64,000 nt of DNA from assembly GCA_951394045.1 (NCBI GenBank), contig OX595991.1, forward strand, positions 372,001 to 436,000. Direction: 5' to 3'. The DNA comes from Nitzschia sp. DOCU1. Its lineage: Eukaryota; Bacillariophyta; Bacillariophyceae; Bacillariales; Bacillariaceae. This document shows, one piece after another, positions 19,826 to 32,788 of this stretch (positions are counted from its first letter, which is position 1; every line of letters starts with the position of its first letter). The translations under genes and the position numbers were made by a program. The notes below the pieces were generated by a model. It was not told where the DNA came from. It searched no databases and saw only the letters and a list, made by a program, of their open reading frames with translations.

Positions 19826-20719
19826 TGTTATGGTTCTTTTTGTTATTGTCGATGCTAGTTACTAATGGCCGGTGAATGCCTGTGGTCGACGAAACCAAGT
19901 GTGGTGGTGGACGACGAGTTGCCAAAAAATCTTGGTTTGTGGGAAGAATCTTCGTTTGGAGTTTTTGGCAACCAACAACGCGGTGCAAAACGACGGGTGG
20001 ATCTTCTTAGCACGAAAGAAAGTGTCTGCTGAAAACGAATCATTGGCGATGCGGCCTCGAAAAGGCATATATCAAAAAACGAAAGCAAGACCTCCAGCAA
20101 GACTGTTCACTGTGCATTTTTGCTGCGATTTATGCCACCACCAGCATTTGGCCTTGGTTGCAGTTTTCCATTTTTCTTAGCACTATCAGTCAAGTTCACT
20201 GCATCAATAATTACCAATTGTTATGTGCCCCAATCCCGAATTCATAATGGCATGATACTCTAGACCTACCAGTAGTAGTCACATTGAGAACTTTGGTTGC
20301 ATGATATGCGATGCACGATCGAGGGTGCGAGTTGTGACCAGCTCATTTTTCTTGCTATCGACGGGACAATGGGTGAAGCAAAAGGGAAGGCTACTAGGGT
20401 ACTACCGTTGCACCGAGGGAGAGGGTAAGAATCTGCCATGATCTTCGCATGGTCGTTTTGGATTGGAGTTGTAGTTCGGCCGATGGAAGAAAATATCAAG
20501 TTTCTGCTCTGCTATCGGAGGATTGAACTGGAGGCAAGGGAATGCATTATAACCATCGGCAAGTAAGAAACAGCTTGCCAAAAAGGTGACCCGGGGGTGA
20601 TATGCTCATTCAGACCCGGATGAGCAAAAGGCAAATACTCTAAAGAAAAATAGTGTAAAAGAACAGGGACACTATATAGCGTTGAAATGAAGAGGGGAAA
20701 GGAAAACAATTGAACACGC
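19826..20719. other. Intergenic region
   Basis: About 890 bp between the start of the ARM-like gene and the 3' end of actin copy 1 (both minus). It should contain the ARM-gene promoter and the actin 3' UTR. No coding frame or repeat of note. Confidence 0.35.
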
Positions 20720-22035
20720 TTAGAAGCACTTGCGGTGAACAATCGATGGTCCAGACTCGTCGTATTCTTCCTTGCTGATCCACATGCTCTGGAACGTAGA
20801 CAGAGAAGCCAAAATAGATCCTCCAATCCACACAGAGTATTTACGTTCCGGAGGAGCCACAATCTTGACCTTGATCGAGGCAGGGGCAAGAGCAGTCACC
20901 TCCTTCGACATGCGCTCGGCGATACCTGGGAACATGGTAGTACCTCCAGACATGACAATGTTGGCGTACAAGTCCTTGCGGATATCGACATCACACTTCA
21001 TGATGGTCTGGAAGGTAGAGTCCGCGACACCATCCATTTCAAGACCCGTCAAGTTGGGTTGGAACAAAACTTCAGGGCATCGGAAACGTTCGTTTCCGAT
21101 AACGATAATGTTACCATCGGGAAGCTCGAACGACTTCTCAAGGGCAGACGATTCGGCGGCCTTCTTCATCTCTTCCTCGAAATCGACGGCGACAAAGCAC
21201 AAAGATTCCTTGATATCACGGACAATCTCACGCTCGGCGGTGGTAGTCAACGAGTAACCACGCTCGGTCAAGATCTTCATCAAGTAATCAGTCAAATCAC
21301 GTCCAGCCAAGTCCAAACGAACAACGGCGTGGGGAAGGGCATAACCTTCGTAGATGGGGACAGTGTGGGTAACACCGTCTCCACTATCCAAAACGCATCC
21401 AGTAGTACGACCAGAGGCATACAACGAAAGGACGGCCTGAATGTTCACGTACATGGCAGGGACGTTGAAAGTCTCAAACATGATCTGAGTCATACGCTCG
21501 CGGTTAGCCTTGGGGTTCATCGGGGCCTCAGTCAACAAAACAGGGTGGGCTTCAGGGGCGACACGAAGCTCATTGTAGAAGGTGTGGTGCCAAATCTTCT
21601 CCATATCATCCCAGTTAGTGACGATACCGTGCTCAATAGGGTACTTCAAAGTCAAAACACCACGCTTGGCTTGGGCTTCATCACCGACGTAGGCATCACG
21701 CTGTTCCATACCCACCATGATACCGGGTTGACGGGCACGTCCGATAAGGGAAGGAAAGACGGATCGAGGAGCATCATCTCCAGCGAAACCGGCTGCAGAT
21801 TAACACAAGAAGAAAGAAAGAACAAGACAAAGGTTAGATGATACATACTACAACAACACAAATCGAAGGTCCAAGGGCACGCCTGGACGAGAAGGCTCCT
21901 GCGCGACACGTGATGTGTCGTCGTTGCCTCTCTCCTCCATCGGCTCTATTTTTTCAGGCTTTTCTTCGACACACCTTTGCACATTCCGGATCCGTTATCG
22001 ACCACAAGGGCGGCAATATCTTCGTCGTCAGCCAT
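20720..22035 (-). CDS. ACT: Actin, copy 1
   Basis: Exon 1 at 21975-22035 and exon 2 at 20720-21792 encode 377 residues, the standard actin length. The 182-nt intron (GTGTGT...CTGCAG) is phase 1 after codon 20. Actin hallmarks are all present: [19 protein letters not shown] at the nucleotide site, DSGDGVTH, the [11 protein letters not shown] sensor loop, and the C-terminus [11 protein letters not shown]. It starts MADDED and has Asp189 and Val276. It is one of four nearly identical copies here; copies 1 and 2 are identical from residue 46 on. Part of the intron sequence is shared with copy 4. Cytoskeletal monomer for motility, vesicle traffic and cytokinesis. Confidence 0.97.
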
Positions 22036-22803
22036 CTTGGAAGTTGTTTTGTTGATTATCTCAATACAAGGAGGGAACTTTGCCCGTTATGAGTAGAAGT
22101 GTGTGGTGTGGAGAGGGTGCGAAGCGGATCTTTCGTTGGCGATCTTTCGTAGACGTGCCACGGAGAATTACACCTACGTAGAATTCTTACCAGAACTCTA
22201 GAGCAATGACCAAAGTCATCGAGGAAGTCACCGACGATGACCGTCTTGCGCCAATGCAATACGACTCGAATTTGATTTTGATTCATGAGTCGACAAACGG
22301 TCGACGAATTCGATTAGGGAAACTTCTTGCTACCTCAAGACTGGGGGACCAAGATTTGAGTGCCACAACTAGGTAATAGGAAACGCCAAAATTAACTGCA
22401 GGGAGCGCTCTCCGTGGCATACTTTGTACAATAGAATGAAGTAAGGCGTCAGCCTAATTTGCCAAAGACCCTACTTTGAAATTTTACACATAAGGGCATC
22501 TTGCTGGTCGAAGGGCAGAGCAGCCCCTACGAGTATCATCAATCAAGCCAACAACAACTATCGGTAGGTACCAGGTATGTGTGTAGTTTATGAGCTCTAC
22601 TATATAGCAAACCTGACGCATAACTAGTAGGGGCAAATAAGCTTTTATCCAATGTACTACCCCTCATTTCCAAAAGCTATGCTCCACACAGCACTTACTC
22701 CAAGACCACGAAAGGCTCAAACTGTAGAAATATAATTCAAATGCTATTATAGTTCAGCCTCCATAACTTCTCTCTTGTTCGTCGTCGTATCTAGCATCTC
22801 CTC
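22036..22803. other. Intergenic region, actin copy 1 upstream
   Basis: About 770 bp between the start of actin copy 1 and the 3' end of the CCCH/WD40 gene, both minus strand. It should carry the actin promoter. No coding frame or RNA gene supported. Confidence 0.35.
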
Positions 22804-24249
22804 TTACAATCCGAGATCGCCGGTAAACTCAAAGACGAGAACTTTACCATCTACACCGCCCGAATAAAAGGTACCTGCCGACCCTTGAGCTAATGTTTTG
22901 ACAGCTCCATCGTGGGCCGCCGTATAATGCGAGCTGAGACACAAAATGGGAGAAAAGCCCTTGGGGATTTTGGGTGTAGGTTCCAAGTTACGGGCCATGA
23001 TATTGCCACTTTCCAATCCCACCAGCAAGAGGGGCTTGCCATTGGCATCGGTAGCCATGGCCATGGTGACGACACCTTCACCGTGTTGTTCACTCGCTAC
23101 GCATTCTCCTGTTGTTCCATTCCAGCCCTTGACGTCTCCATCCAAAGAACCGCTGAGGATAAAGACGCCGTTGGGAGATTTGAAACTAACCAGACTTGTG
23201 ACGGCATTGTAGTGTCCCGGTGATGGCGGGGGCACAGCTCCTGGCGCAGGAGGTGTCGCTCCCGCATGTGCCATGCTAATAATATATTGACATTCTCCCT
23301 TGGCAATGTCCCATATACGGATGGATCCATCCGTCGAGGACGTCCAGAGGACGGTATCTGCCACTGCCAATCCTGTAATTTCTCGGGCATGCCCCGAAAA
23401 GGTTTGCATCAATTGAAATCCATTCGTCACCGCATCAAAACTCCATAGTTTTACAGATCCATCCTTACTTCCACTTATAACTTTGTGTCCATCCACCAGG
23501 AGCTGCGTGACGCCTTGCCCGTGTGCATAGGGCGCCAAGGGACTCATGTGAAATTCCAGGGGCGGATCGGTAGGATTGGCGAGATTCCACGCGTGTACCA
23601 TACCGACGTTGATTTCTGGAAGAATGTTGGAGACACTTTCAAAGCCACAAAACAAAAAGTTGCTTGCCACAACTAGCGTATGCACGGGCCCACCCATGTT
23701 GTGTTCAAATTCCTTGACAAAGCCCGTGTTGGGGACAAAGTTCCAGAGTCGCCAACAGCCATCGTGACTTCCCGTAAAGAGTTTAATGGCGCCGCCGATT
23801 TCCCACAAGGCGACTGCGGACACAGGTGCCATTTGTGGTTTGCTGCTGTTGTTGTATCGATTGTTGTTGTTAAAGCCGTTGTTTTGCTGTTGAGATTGCT
23901 GGCTGTTTGGGTCCTGCAAGGGACTCGATGCATCAATAATAGCGTGCAATTTTACCACATGAGCAAATCTACAGCCATTGCCATGTTGACAATTGCCAGT
24001 TTTGGTAAAATTCGAACAGGGCGTCAAGATGGGCTTGGGGAAGTTTCCGCCTCCGGTACCCCCACCATCCCCACCACCGCCTCCGCCTCCTCCATCGCGA
24101 TTACTACTTCGGCCTCGGCCTCGTCCGCGGCCCCTCCCTCGACCACTCGATCGTCCACCACCACTTCTACCGCCACTCCGGCCGCCGCCACTATTACTAC
24201 TGCGGCCTCCTCCAAAGCCTCCACCGAAACCTCCGCCGAAACCTGACAT
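22804..24249 (-). CDS. CCCH zinc finger and WD40 repeat protein (plant ZFWD type)
   Basis: 481 residues, one exon, clear ATG at 24249. The N-terminus is a Gly/Arg/Ser tract with repeated RGRGR and GGG units (residues 1-70), typical of RNA-binding proteins. A single CCCH finger follows, C-x8-C-x5-C-x3-H in PCSNFTKTGNCQHGNGCRFAH-type order (about 82-101). After a Gln/Asn-rich linker come WD40 repeats (about 145-480) with recognisable units such as GSKDGSVKLWSF, SSTDGSIRIWDI, SGSLDGDVKGWN and SGGVDGKVLVFEF; together they should form a beta-propeller. ZFWD proteins are believed to act in RNA metabolism or as substrate adaptors; the exact role here is unknown. Head-to-head with Rab2. Confidence 0.88.
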   Translation of the reverse strand: MSGFGGGFGGGFGGGRSSNSGGGRSGGRSGGGRSSGRGRGRGRGRGRSSNRDGGGGGGGGDGGGTGGGNFPKPILTPCSNFTKTGNCQHGNGCRFAHVVKLHAIIDASSPLQDPNSQQSQQQNNGFNNNNRYNNSSKPQMAPVSAVALWEIGGAIKLFTGSHDGCWRLWNFVPNTGFVKEFEHNMGGPVHTLVVASNFLFCGFESVSNILPEINVGMVHAWNLANPTDPPLEFHMSPLAPYAHGQGVTQLLVDGHKVISGSKDGSVKLWSFDAVTNGFQLMQTFSGHAREITGLAVADTVLWTSSTDGSIRIWDIAKGECQYIISMAHAGATPPAPGAVPPPSPGHYNAVTSLVSFKSPNGVFILSGSLDGDVKGWNGTTGECVASEQHGEGVVTMAMATDANGKPLLLVGLESGNIMARNLEPTPKIPKGFSPILCLSSHYTAAHDGAVKTLAQGSAGTFYSGGVDGKVLVFEFTGDLGL

Positions 24250-24800
24250 TCTAACTATTGATTACCAGATCACTTTTATGATTAACAATGGATGGGGATG
24301 TACTTTTTTGAAACGAGCGGCCCCGCCATGGTACGAGACGATCGGAGCAATACTGCGTATCTCCCTCCAATCCGCCTGTCCTGTGTTACGCAAGACCACA
24401 CGTCATCCACGGTAACGCTTGGATGGTCGCGCTCGCAGAGCCATGAATTCCCGTGACGGACGACGACAGATGGTCGGATGAGTCGTCGCTCTCCCGAGTC
24501 GTCCGAGTCAAAAATTCGACTAAATGGATTCTATAAGAGCGCGCGGTGTCATTTTTCGAGCGCTTTTTCCTTAAACTACGGACGAGAGAGCTCGTCGGCT
24601 CTCGCACAAGACGACGCCACGAGACAGCGACGTAGAAAGAACTTCGAGAGAGAAAAATAGCTGGCGGCGAGGGATAGCACGATCCAACGCACGGAAGCGG
24701 GGGTGGCGGGGTAGAAGACTTTGGAGTTGCTGGTTCCTTTCACGACGTTCTATCATTCTGTTGCTAGCGTCTTTGACTCTATCTCTATCTTGCTTCTATC
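24250..24800. other. Shared promoter region of CCCH/WD40 gene and RAB2
   Basis: 550 bp between two outward-facing starts (24249 minus, 24801 plus). It must contain both 5' UTRs. A CT-rich tract with TCTATCTCTATC lies immediately before the Rab2 start. No other feature seen. Confidence 0.45.
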
Positions 24801-25712
<912 letters not shown>

Positions 25713-25944
25713 ATTATTATTATATTGCATGCATGCATTGGGCATATTTTGTGTGATTCCAGAGAAGGGCACGGAGATGCGGCTTCTCTCAATATAAAGT
25801 TGTGTGTGTTGTCAATAGGCATTTTGGGTTGCCCATTATCGAGAAAGACTAAAATGGAAACTATACAGTCATTCCTTCTACGAAGAGAACAAATATAATA
25901 TTGTAGAAAAATGGCTAGTAATAGGAACCTGCCAAAAATAATGC

Positions 25945-28900
25945 TTATGGCTCTTCGTCGTTATGAGCGCTCTGATTCAAAGTGAACTCGTTCATGTCGT
26001 GGCTGCTGATCACTCGCAAGGCTCGTTGTCGATCTTTGCGATTCGTCAAAACCTTGATAATATCGCGGACACGCATTCCACTCACTGGCACTTCATCCAC
26101 TGCAATCAAAACATCGGATGGGAATACCCAGCTCGCAAGTGGACTGTCCGGTGCCACATCGGCGACCATGGCATGGCCGCGGTATTCCACAAACGTAATG
26201 CCGATACGACCGGGCGGGGCTGAAACCACGCGGTGGTACGGCTGATGGTCCAGCTCGGCCATGAGGGCCCCAGGAGGAACAGCATTACCACTTTGAGAAG
26301 AAGAAAAGTTGGCGGCATCTAGTGTGGCACGAATGGCGGGTGGTGGAAAGCCGGAAGGCGACGCATTGGTGTGGAATCGGGAGGGGCTCTGAACAGCGGT
26401 ATACTTGCCACGAGAGAGGAGGCCTCCAATGGCGCCACCGAGCGCACCCATGAAAGTAGACTGGGGAATATCCTCCATGTCTCCGCTAGCGGCGTGAGGA
26501 ATACCGAAATGACTGTATTCGGCATCCTCGTCGTGGCTCGGATTGCTTCCACGAAAGGGAATATTGTTGATGGGAGCTGTAGTGGCACTGTGAGCCCCAC
26601 TGTCAGAAGAAACAAGTTGATCATAATTGTCGTCCCAATCCTCATTCCCGTGCTGGTCCAGGAGGGACGGCGAGCGGGGATCGACTAGCGGGCCATTCGA
26701 AATCCGTCGTTTCTGACTCACGGAAACCGCGAGATCGTACGACGTTCGACGATGGGCTCTCATTTGCACAGAAACATGAATGTCTGCTCGTCGTAGTAAC
26801 AAAGGCAGCACATGCATGGTGAAACCGTCGCGGACTTGGTGATCTAAACTAGAAATCGTCAGGGGTGGGACCGAGTCTTCCAAATTGTCTCCTGTCATAA
26901 CCCGTTCCATCCAAGCGAGCAGCGACTCGTGTAAGCCACGGTCATCCGTCCATTGCTGCAAAACGGCGTGGACAATGGGCGACCATAGGCCATGGTCCGG
27001 AGGCGGTGGAAGCGGTGTCGTCAAGTCGTCCCACTCGGTAACAAAGTTTTCACCGTCCAGCATTCGGACATTGATAGTTCGATGTTCATCGCCACTCGAG
27101 GGCGAGTCTTGTTTCGCTGGCAAATTCTTGTCGGTAGTCATGCTGACGCTAGTTTCCGGGATTTCCACTGTTGGGGCCTCGTCTCTCTCTTCCTCTGTCT
27201 TGCCGGTGTGAAGCTTCTCGTGGAGTAACCGAATGGTTTCATTGGCTTGCTCCAAGGCCGTCTTCAGTACCAAAATATTCAGATTCTCCGATCCCTGCGA
27301 TTGATTCCTGTCGTCCGTCATTGACACATCTTGAAAGAGAGAATTATTTCCCTGGAAAGATTCGTCGAATAGCTTGTTGTCTCCGTCCCCAGGAGAATCG
27401 TCCCTATCCTTCGGACTGGGGGTGTCAGGAGCAGGATCCTTCCGCGGCGGTGTAGTCCCACCCGTAGATGCCGTCGCCGAATCATCCGGATCGTCATCCA
27501 ATACAGAGCGATTTTGCGTGATAACCAGCTATGAAGAAACAAGCTAGTGAGTCTACCATTCAAATACCGTTGTGTTGAAATAACCAAGCCGATACGTACC
27601 TCATTCCTGGACGCCGTATGCAGCCTTCCGATTTCGGCACGGCATTTGGACAATTCTTCGTCCAACTTTTGATTCATAATAATCTTTTCCTTCAGCTCAT
27701 TCTCCGCACTATGCAGCCGTGCCTTGAGTGTTAAGAGTTCCATTTTGGTATCCACGGCGGAAGCTGCCGAGATAGAGGTGTCGGATACGTGGTCGGATGC
27801 AGCATCTTCGCCCGCAGCTTGCCCAACTTCTGAAACTGCTTTGGAAACGACGGCAGCACCAACTGCACCACTACTTGTAATAGCCCCATCTAAAACCATG
27901 CCTCCCCGTCCAATGGATTTTAGCCAGGTCGATGCAGAAAGTGCTGCTCGCTTCATTTCCAGAGCATACGAGTGAGACTTGAGCAAGTCTTCCAATGCAG
28001 AAATCTTTGCTTCCTTTTCCTTGTCGCCGTCATCCTTCGACGAGCTTTGGAGTTCGTGGATCATGCCAGCAATCAAGACCTCCCTTGAAGGAGATGAGCT
28101 TTCTGTGGAAATATCCTTGAACAAGGCGGCAGCGGTGTTGGCACCATCATTTTCCACTTCATCGTTCCAGGCAGTCACCCCTCGTTCCACCAAACATGCT
28201 AGAATATCCAAGGCATCTTCTCGTTCCACGTCCACTGGCATTCGTTGTGGTGTTTTCAGTTCCAAAGTCGTTGGACTAGCCTCGTCTGTTTCGTTGTTGT
28301 TTCGACCTGTTTTTACATGGAGAGGCGAAAAATCGGAATGAACCCGCGCTCGTTGTGCATTGTGTTCCAGTTGACTGGCAGTAGCACGTAATCCTCCAAT
28401 CCGATATGACCGATGCGGTTGAGCCCGAAAGGCACCATCGACATCCCAGCTAGCAGCCGACTCCATTACTTGTTGTTGATGTAGTCGAGAGGAATACTCT
28501 GTCCGTTTCTTGGGAAAGGAGGCTTCCAAATTCAAAATATGACTGCTAGTGGCACTGCCCGTTTCGTCATTGTCACCGAGATCGGTATTGTCGTAGGAAA
28601 AGCACTTTTGGGCCAACCGAAAGGGACTCGTTAATTTGAGTGCCTCGGTGTTGCCGGCAAGTTCCCGCTTGTTCAAACTCGGAATGCTAGAAGGCAGAGA
28701 GCTAAAGGTTTCGGACCGATTGCTGTCCACAGCACTGTTAAAGGAAGTACTCGATCGCAGCATGAGACGAGGGTCCAACGTAGAAGGAGAAAAGCGGGGT
28801 GCCAAAATAGATTCTTGTTGTTGTTGCTGCTGTTGCGACGACCGCTGCCTTAGAGATACGCGTGCAGATGATCCTGGGGAACGCAACACCAGCGAAGCCG

Positions 28901-30284
28901 GCAACAAGTCCTCTTGTTGATCCCCCTCAACTTCACTACCACGAGGTGTCAGGGTCGATCTAAGCAATTCTTCCAGTCGAGGAGTGGGTGGCATACTGGG
29001 TGTCCTCGGTGTCGGTGGCGCCGACAATGATGCCTTGGTCTTGTTCAATCCTGTTCCAATACGTCGGAGTGCAAACGCCAACATTTCGGCGGGAGTAGGG
29101 TTGCTGCTAGCAGCAGCAGCAGTAGAGACTGTCGGCGGCTCCTTTTTGATGGGTTCTCCAGCCAAGACTGCCGCCGTAGTAGGAGTGTGCTTGGTCTGCG
29201 GTGCCAACATCATTGTCATTGTGGACGGTGGGTCATTACCATCAGGCCAAGATGATGCTTCTCCTAATTCGGGAAGTGCCAAATTAGATATCGTATCGGG
29301 CCCCCTCCGTCGATTAGGTGTTCGAGAGGGTGCCGGAGGAAAGCTTTCTGGACGAGGCGTTAACGAATCTGCGGGTATAGGACTCGCTTCGATTAAGGCC
29401 GCCATGGCATCAATTTCTGCCATGCGGCGGGCCGCATGTCCTATTTCAATAACAGTCCCCATTTCGGATGCCGTGGACATGACATCTGATCCCCCATCAT
29501 CATCTGCTAACAAAGATGTATTCCGATTGGGATGGCCTCTGCCATTGGTAGAACTCGAAGAATCATCGGTAGTGGTAGGACTTTGGCTTTTACCGCGTTG
29601 TGCAGCCGCCGCCGCAGCTCGTTGTAAATTAGCAGCATTCAGAGGCCATGATGATGATGATGATGTTCCAGCGCTCTTTTTCTTTTGTGCATCTTCATTG
29701 TCCCAAACATAGACGATTCGCCGTTGATTTTCTTTTTCCAGAGTTGTTGTTGCCCCCGTTTCTGGAATCATGGTAGTTGATACTACAGGAAGCTGTTGTC
29801 GTGTCACGGAGGGAGGTGATGGTGGTGCTCGTGGACTCAATTGAGGTTTTGTACTGGGAAAGAATCCTGAGCCGACTTGACTGGGGGGAATCAAATTGGA
29901 AGTCGTCGACGATTCAGCGGATACCCCCGCCAGTTTATAATTGTACCGTTGCGAGACGGGTAGCTGTTGCTGCTGCTGTTGTTGCGGAGCCGACGAAGAC
30001 GCCGAGGACGTGGAAGAATGATTGGAAGATGACGGGATGACCCCATGGTGATGATACCTGGATGAATTGATTCGAAATTGTTGTTTCACCGATGATCGAT
30101 TGTCACGAATTTCTGTGGCAGCCTCGGAACTAGACGTTGTTGGATCAGTGCTGGCACTGCCCCCTCCTCGAAAAGCAACAGCGGCAGCAGGGGGTTGAAA
30201 GGAAGTGTTGGCACCGGCATCTGTATAACTTGGAAGAAGCAGCCTGCCGAGCAAACCCGCACCCTTGGAAGAAGCGTCGGCCAT
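25945..30284 (-). CDS. Large coiled-coil protein with C-terminal PDZ-like domain
   Basis: Two exons, 27600-30284 and 25945-27528, join across a 71-nt phase-0 intron (GTACGT...TTCATAG) to give 1422 residues. The ATG at 30284 sits in strong context (ACCATGG). Residues 1-850 are low complexity: Ser/Thr/Pro/Arg-rich with Gln runs and many SPxP/TPRxP motifs that look like proline-directed phosphorylation sites. Heptad-like segments flank the intron (ELLTLKARLHSAENELKEK and later NILVLKTALEQANETIRLL), suggesting a coiled coil around 855-970. Near the C-terminus (about 1325-1410) GRIGITFVEYRGHAMVADVAPDSPLASW...VSGMRVRDIIKVL reads as a PDZ domain, which binds C-terminal peptides. Probably a scaffold; no named orthologue recognised. 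Confidence 0.8.
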
Positions 30285-30955
30285 GGTTAATCCCGAGCGT
30301 TTACTACGTCGTTGCTCTCTCAAGAACTCGTTCCTTATGTTGATCCGGAAGAATGGCGTAAGGGATTATGATGTAACTCCTTACTGGGACTCCACAATAC
30401 AATCGAACCACTCGGAACGTCGTCAGCGCAAGAATGCCACCATGGAGGGTGAGTTACGTTTTTCAAAACTCTCGTCGTTCTTGTTGCGCATGGGCTACAT
30501 GCCAACCGCTATTGAATTGGCTCGTGGGAACGTGTTGTTGCCACCAAGCCGTTGTTTAGGTGGAAGCTATGATGAATGTGGATCATGTATCCAGTCTTTC
30601 CGTTGGATACAACCTACGAATCCTTGGATAGTAGAATGACCCTGCGCGCCTCCCAAAGAGTTCCCGCCAAATTTTTAAGAATTTATCAGTCATTCGAATC
30701 CATCCCAGATGACTCTGATAGGCGGACGGACGTGCTAGCCCGTCGAAATGCAGTTCTGAGGTATGAGTGGCAAGTAAATACGAACCAAGGAGACTTGCCA
30801 AATGCAGGAACCCTCCAGGAGCTTCTATCCCTCCGCTGTCTTGATGCTAGCTCGAATTGAATGAATAGACCAGTCCTAAAAGGACTACTACTATTGCTTC
30901 TACTGTCCACAAAGCCTTACGTCCAGAGAAATTTCGTCAGCAGAGTAATGCTCTA
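30285..30955. other. Intergenic region
   Basis: About 670 bp between the start of the PDZ gene and the 3' end of SDS22, both minus strand. A 66-codon plus-strand frame opens at an ATG at 30442 (ACCATGG context) and ends at 30639, but nothing supports it as a gene. Promoter of the PDZ gene expected near 30285-30500. Confidence 0.35.
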
Positions 30956-32379
30956 TCAACTACTCTTTTTTTCTGCCTGTTCTTTGGCTAGCGTTTCTTG
31001 TCGTGCACGATCCAACACGGCTTGTTGCAACTCTTCGGGAGTCATTGTCGTAATGGCAGCAGCAGCTGCGACACTTGCCGCCGTAGGTCGTGCCGTACCA
31101 CCGAGCGACGCGGCTAGGTGACCCATACCACCAATCATTGTCGCATCAATCTGGCTCAAATTCGGAATCCATTCTTTCAGTCGCTTACGATATTCAAATT
31201 CCGATGCCACTGGGTTGTATTCCAAATAGATAGTATCGAGGGATTGAATACCCGCTTCGGCGGATTCTTTCAAGGATATTACATCCTCAAAGGTGGCAAT
31301 TTGATTCCCCGAAATCCACAACTCTTCCAATCCAGGTAGATGTGCCAACGGTTTCGTGGAAGTTAATCGATTCCGACTCAGATCCAAGACATTGAGATTG
31401 GGAAATGTCATGGCCAGTCCCGTCTCACAGGATGCACCCTCATCGTCAATACCATTATGCGCCAGATATAATTCTTCCAACGTATCGAGCTGCGTCGCTA
31501 AATTTTCCACCTTGGTCAGTCGATTGGATTGCACGTCGAGTCTACGCAACTTTGTCAGCTATAATGCGAAGGAAGGTTTAGAGAGGCGTCACGAAGTCAC
31601 AAGCTCCAATGTTCCGCCGGCTACAACAAATAGCACTCACCTTTTCCAGACCCCGAATCTCTTCAATCTTGTTTTTGCCAATCCACAACTCTTCTAGATT
31701 CACTAGTCCACCTAGTTCGTTCTCGTCCATAACCCGGATTCGATTCGCCCCCAGATCAATCTTTTTCAAATGAACTAGACCACTCAATCCGGCAAGCGAT
31801 TTCAATTTGTTATTGGCAATATCTACACAAGAACAAACACGTGTGAGACAAACCGATCTCGTCGTTGCGAGCCCAACTTTTTTAGATACTCTTCGGGAGT
31901 TACTTACATAATTCTTGAAGATTCGCACACAAACGGACAGGTCCCATGTCCCGAATCGAATTGTAACTCATATCCAGAACTCGTAGATTCGGACCTGGAC
32001 CTTCCAAACATTCCAATGCCTGAACTTGATTGTCGTATAGTTCCAGCAACTCTAATTTCAAAAATCCTTCCAGACCTTGCATTTTGGAAATTAAATGCGA
32101 CCGCAACACCAAAGTTTCCAGTTCGGGATTGCATTGCTTGGAAAAATCAGGAGGAATTTGAGTAATCTTTTGACCGGCGGTTCCCACCACACAAATATCT
32201 ACATCGGTAGGCAAGATTTCCGCCACATCATGAGGATATCGTAATGGCATGGCCTCGTCGGCGCGAACGCCTAATTTGGTCCAATCCAGCGGTAAATCTT
32301 CCATGGTGGCAGCATTGCTGCTGGTTTCTGGCTGCTTTTCTTCTTCTTTGGCGTCGTGTGTGTCGTTTTCAGCTTCCAT
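30956..32379 (-). CDS. SDS22: Protein phosphatase 1 regulatory subunit SDS22 (PPP1R7), leucine-rich repeat
   Basis: Three exons, 31908-32379, 31641-31822 and 30956-31558, with introns of 85 nt (phase 1) and 82 nt (phase 0), give 418 residues. Splicing restores a perfect SDS22-type LRR across the first junction (LQELYIANNKLKSL), which fixes the sites. About ten 22-residue LRRs follow each other (for example LKKIDLGANRIRVMDE, LEELWIGKNKIEEIRGLE, LRRLDVQSNRLTKVENL, LEELYLAHNGIDDEG, LEELWISGNQIATFED), capped by LDTIYLEYNPVASEFEYRKRLKEWIPNLSQIDA, the characteristic LRR cap of SDS22. SDS22 binds the PP1 catalytic subunit and affects its maturation and location in the nucleus and cytoplasm. The C-terminal 60 residues are an Ala-rich extension. 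Head-to-head with the flavoprotein gene. Confidence 0.92.
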
Positions 32380-32788
32380 TGTGAAGGTGCGGCCTATTTG
32401 TCTATTGATAATGTTGAAATGATGGGTCGTTTGAGGGACCTCCTTTCTACTACTCTAGAGAAGTTAGGAGAAGAGAGAGAACAAGTCTTGGACTTCTGCT
32501 CATCGCCACACGATCCATCGATCGATATAAAATGGGGAGGGGGAGAGAAGATCGATCGAAAAGAAGAGGGCGGAATGGCCCCCTCGCCGTCCGCTTGCCG
32601 GCTGTCGTTGCGGTGCGTGTTGGTTGTGCGCGATCGCCACTTCACCCGATCTTCGGACAAACGTACAAATCAGATCCGTCATTCGATGATCTCAACAACT
32701 CTATTCCAACAGAATTCCACAACGGCAAGAAGTTGGATTCGTTGACCATGACATTATACATTGACGACGTGTGTTACGTTGAGAAACA
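32380..32788. other. Shared promoter region of SDS22 and the NQO-like gene
   Basis: About 410 bp between outward-facing starts. Contains both 5' flanks; a GGGGAGGGGGAGAG purine run lies near 32530-32550. Nothing else supported. Confidence 0.4.

Noticed and set aside
23993..24415. Proline/arginine-rich plus-strand frame opposite the CCCH/WD40 gene
   Set aside because: It is the complement of the Gly/Arg-rich N-terminal tract of the real gene.
28984..29712. 242-residue plus-strand frame opposite the PDZ gene
   Set aside because: Low-complexity shadow of the minus-strand Ser/Pro-rich region, which has correct splicing and a good start.
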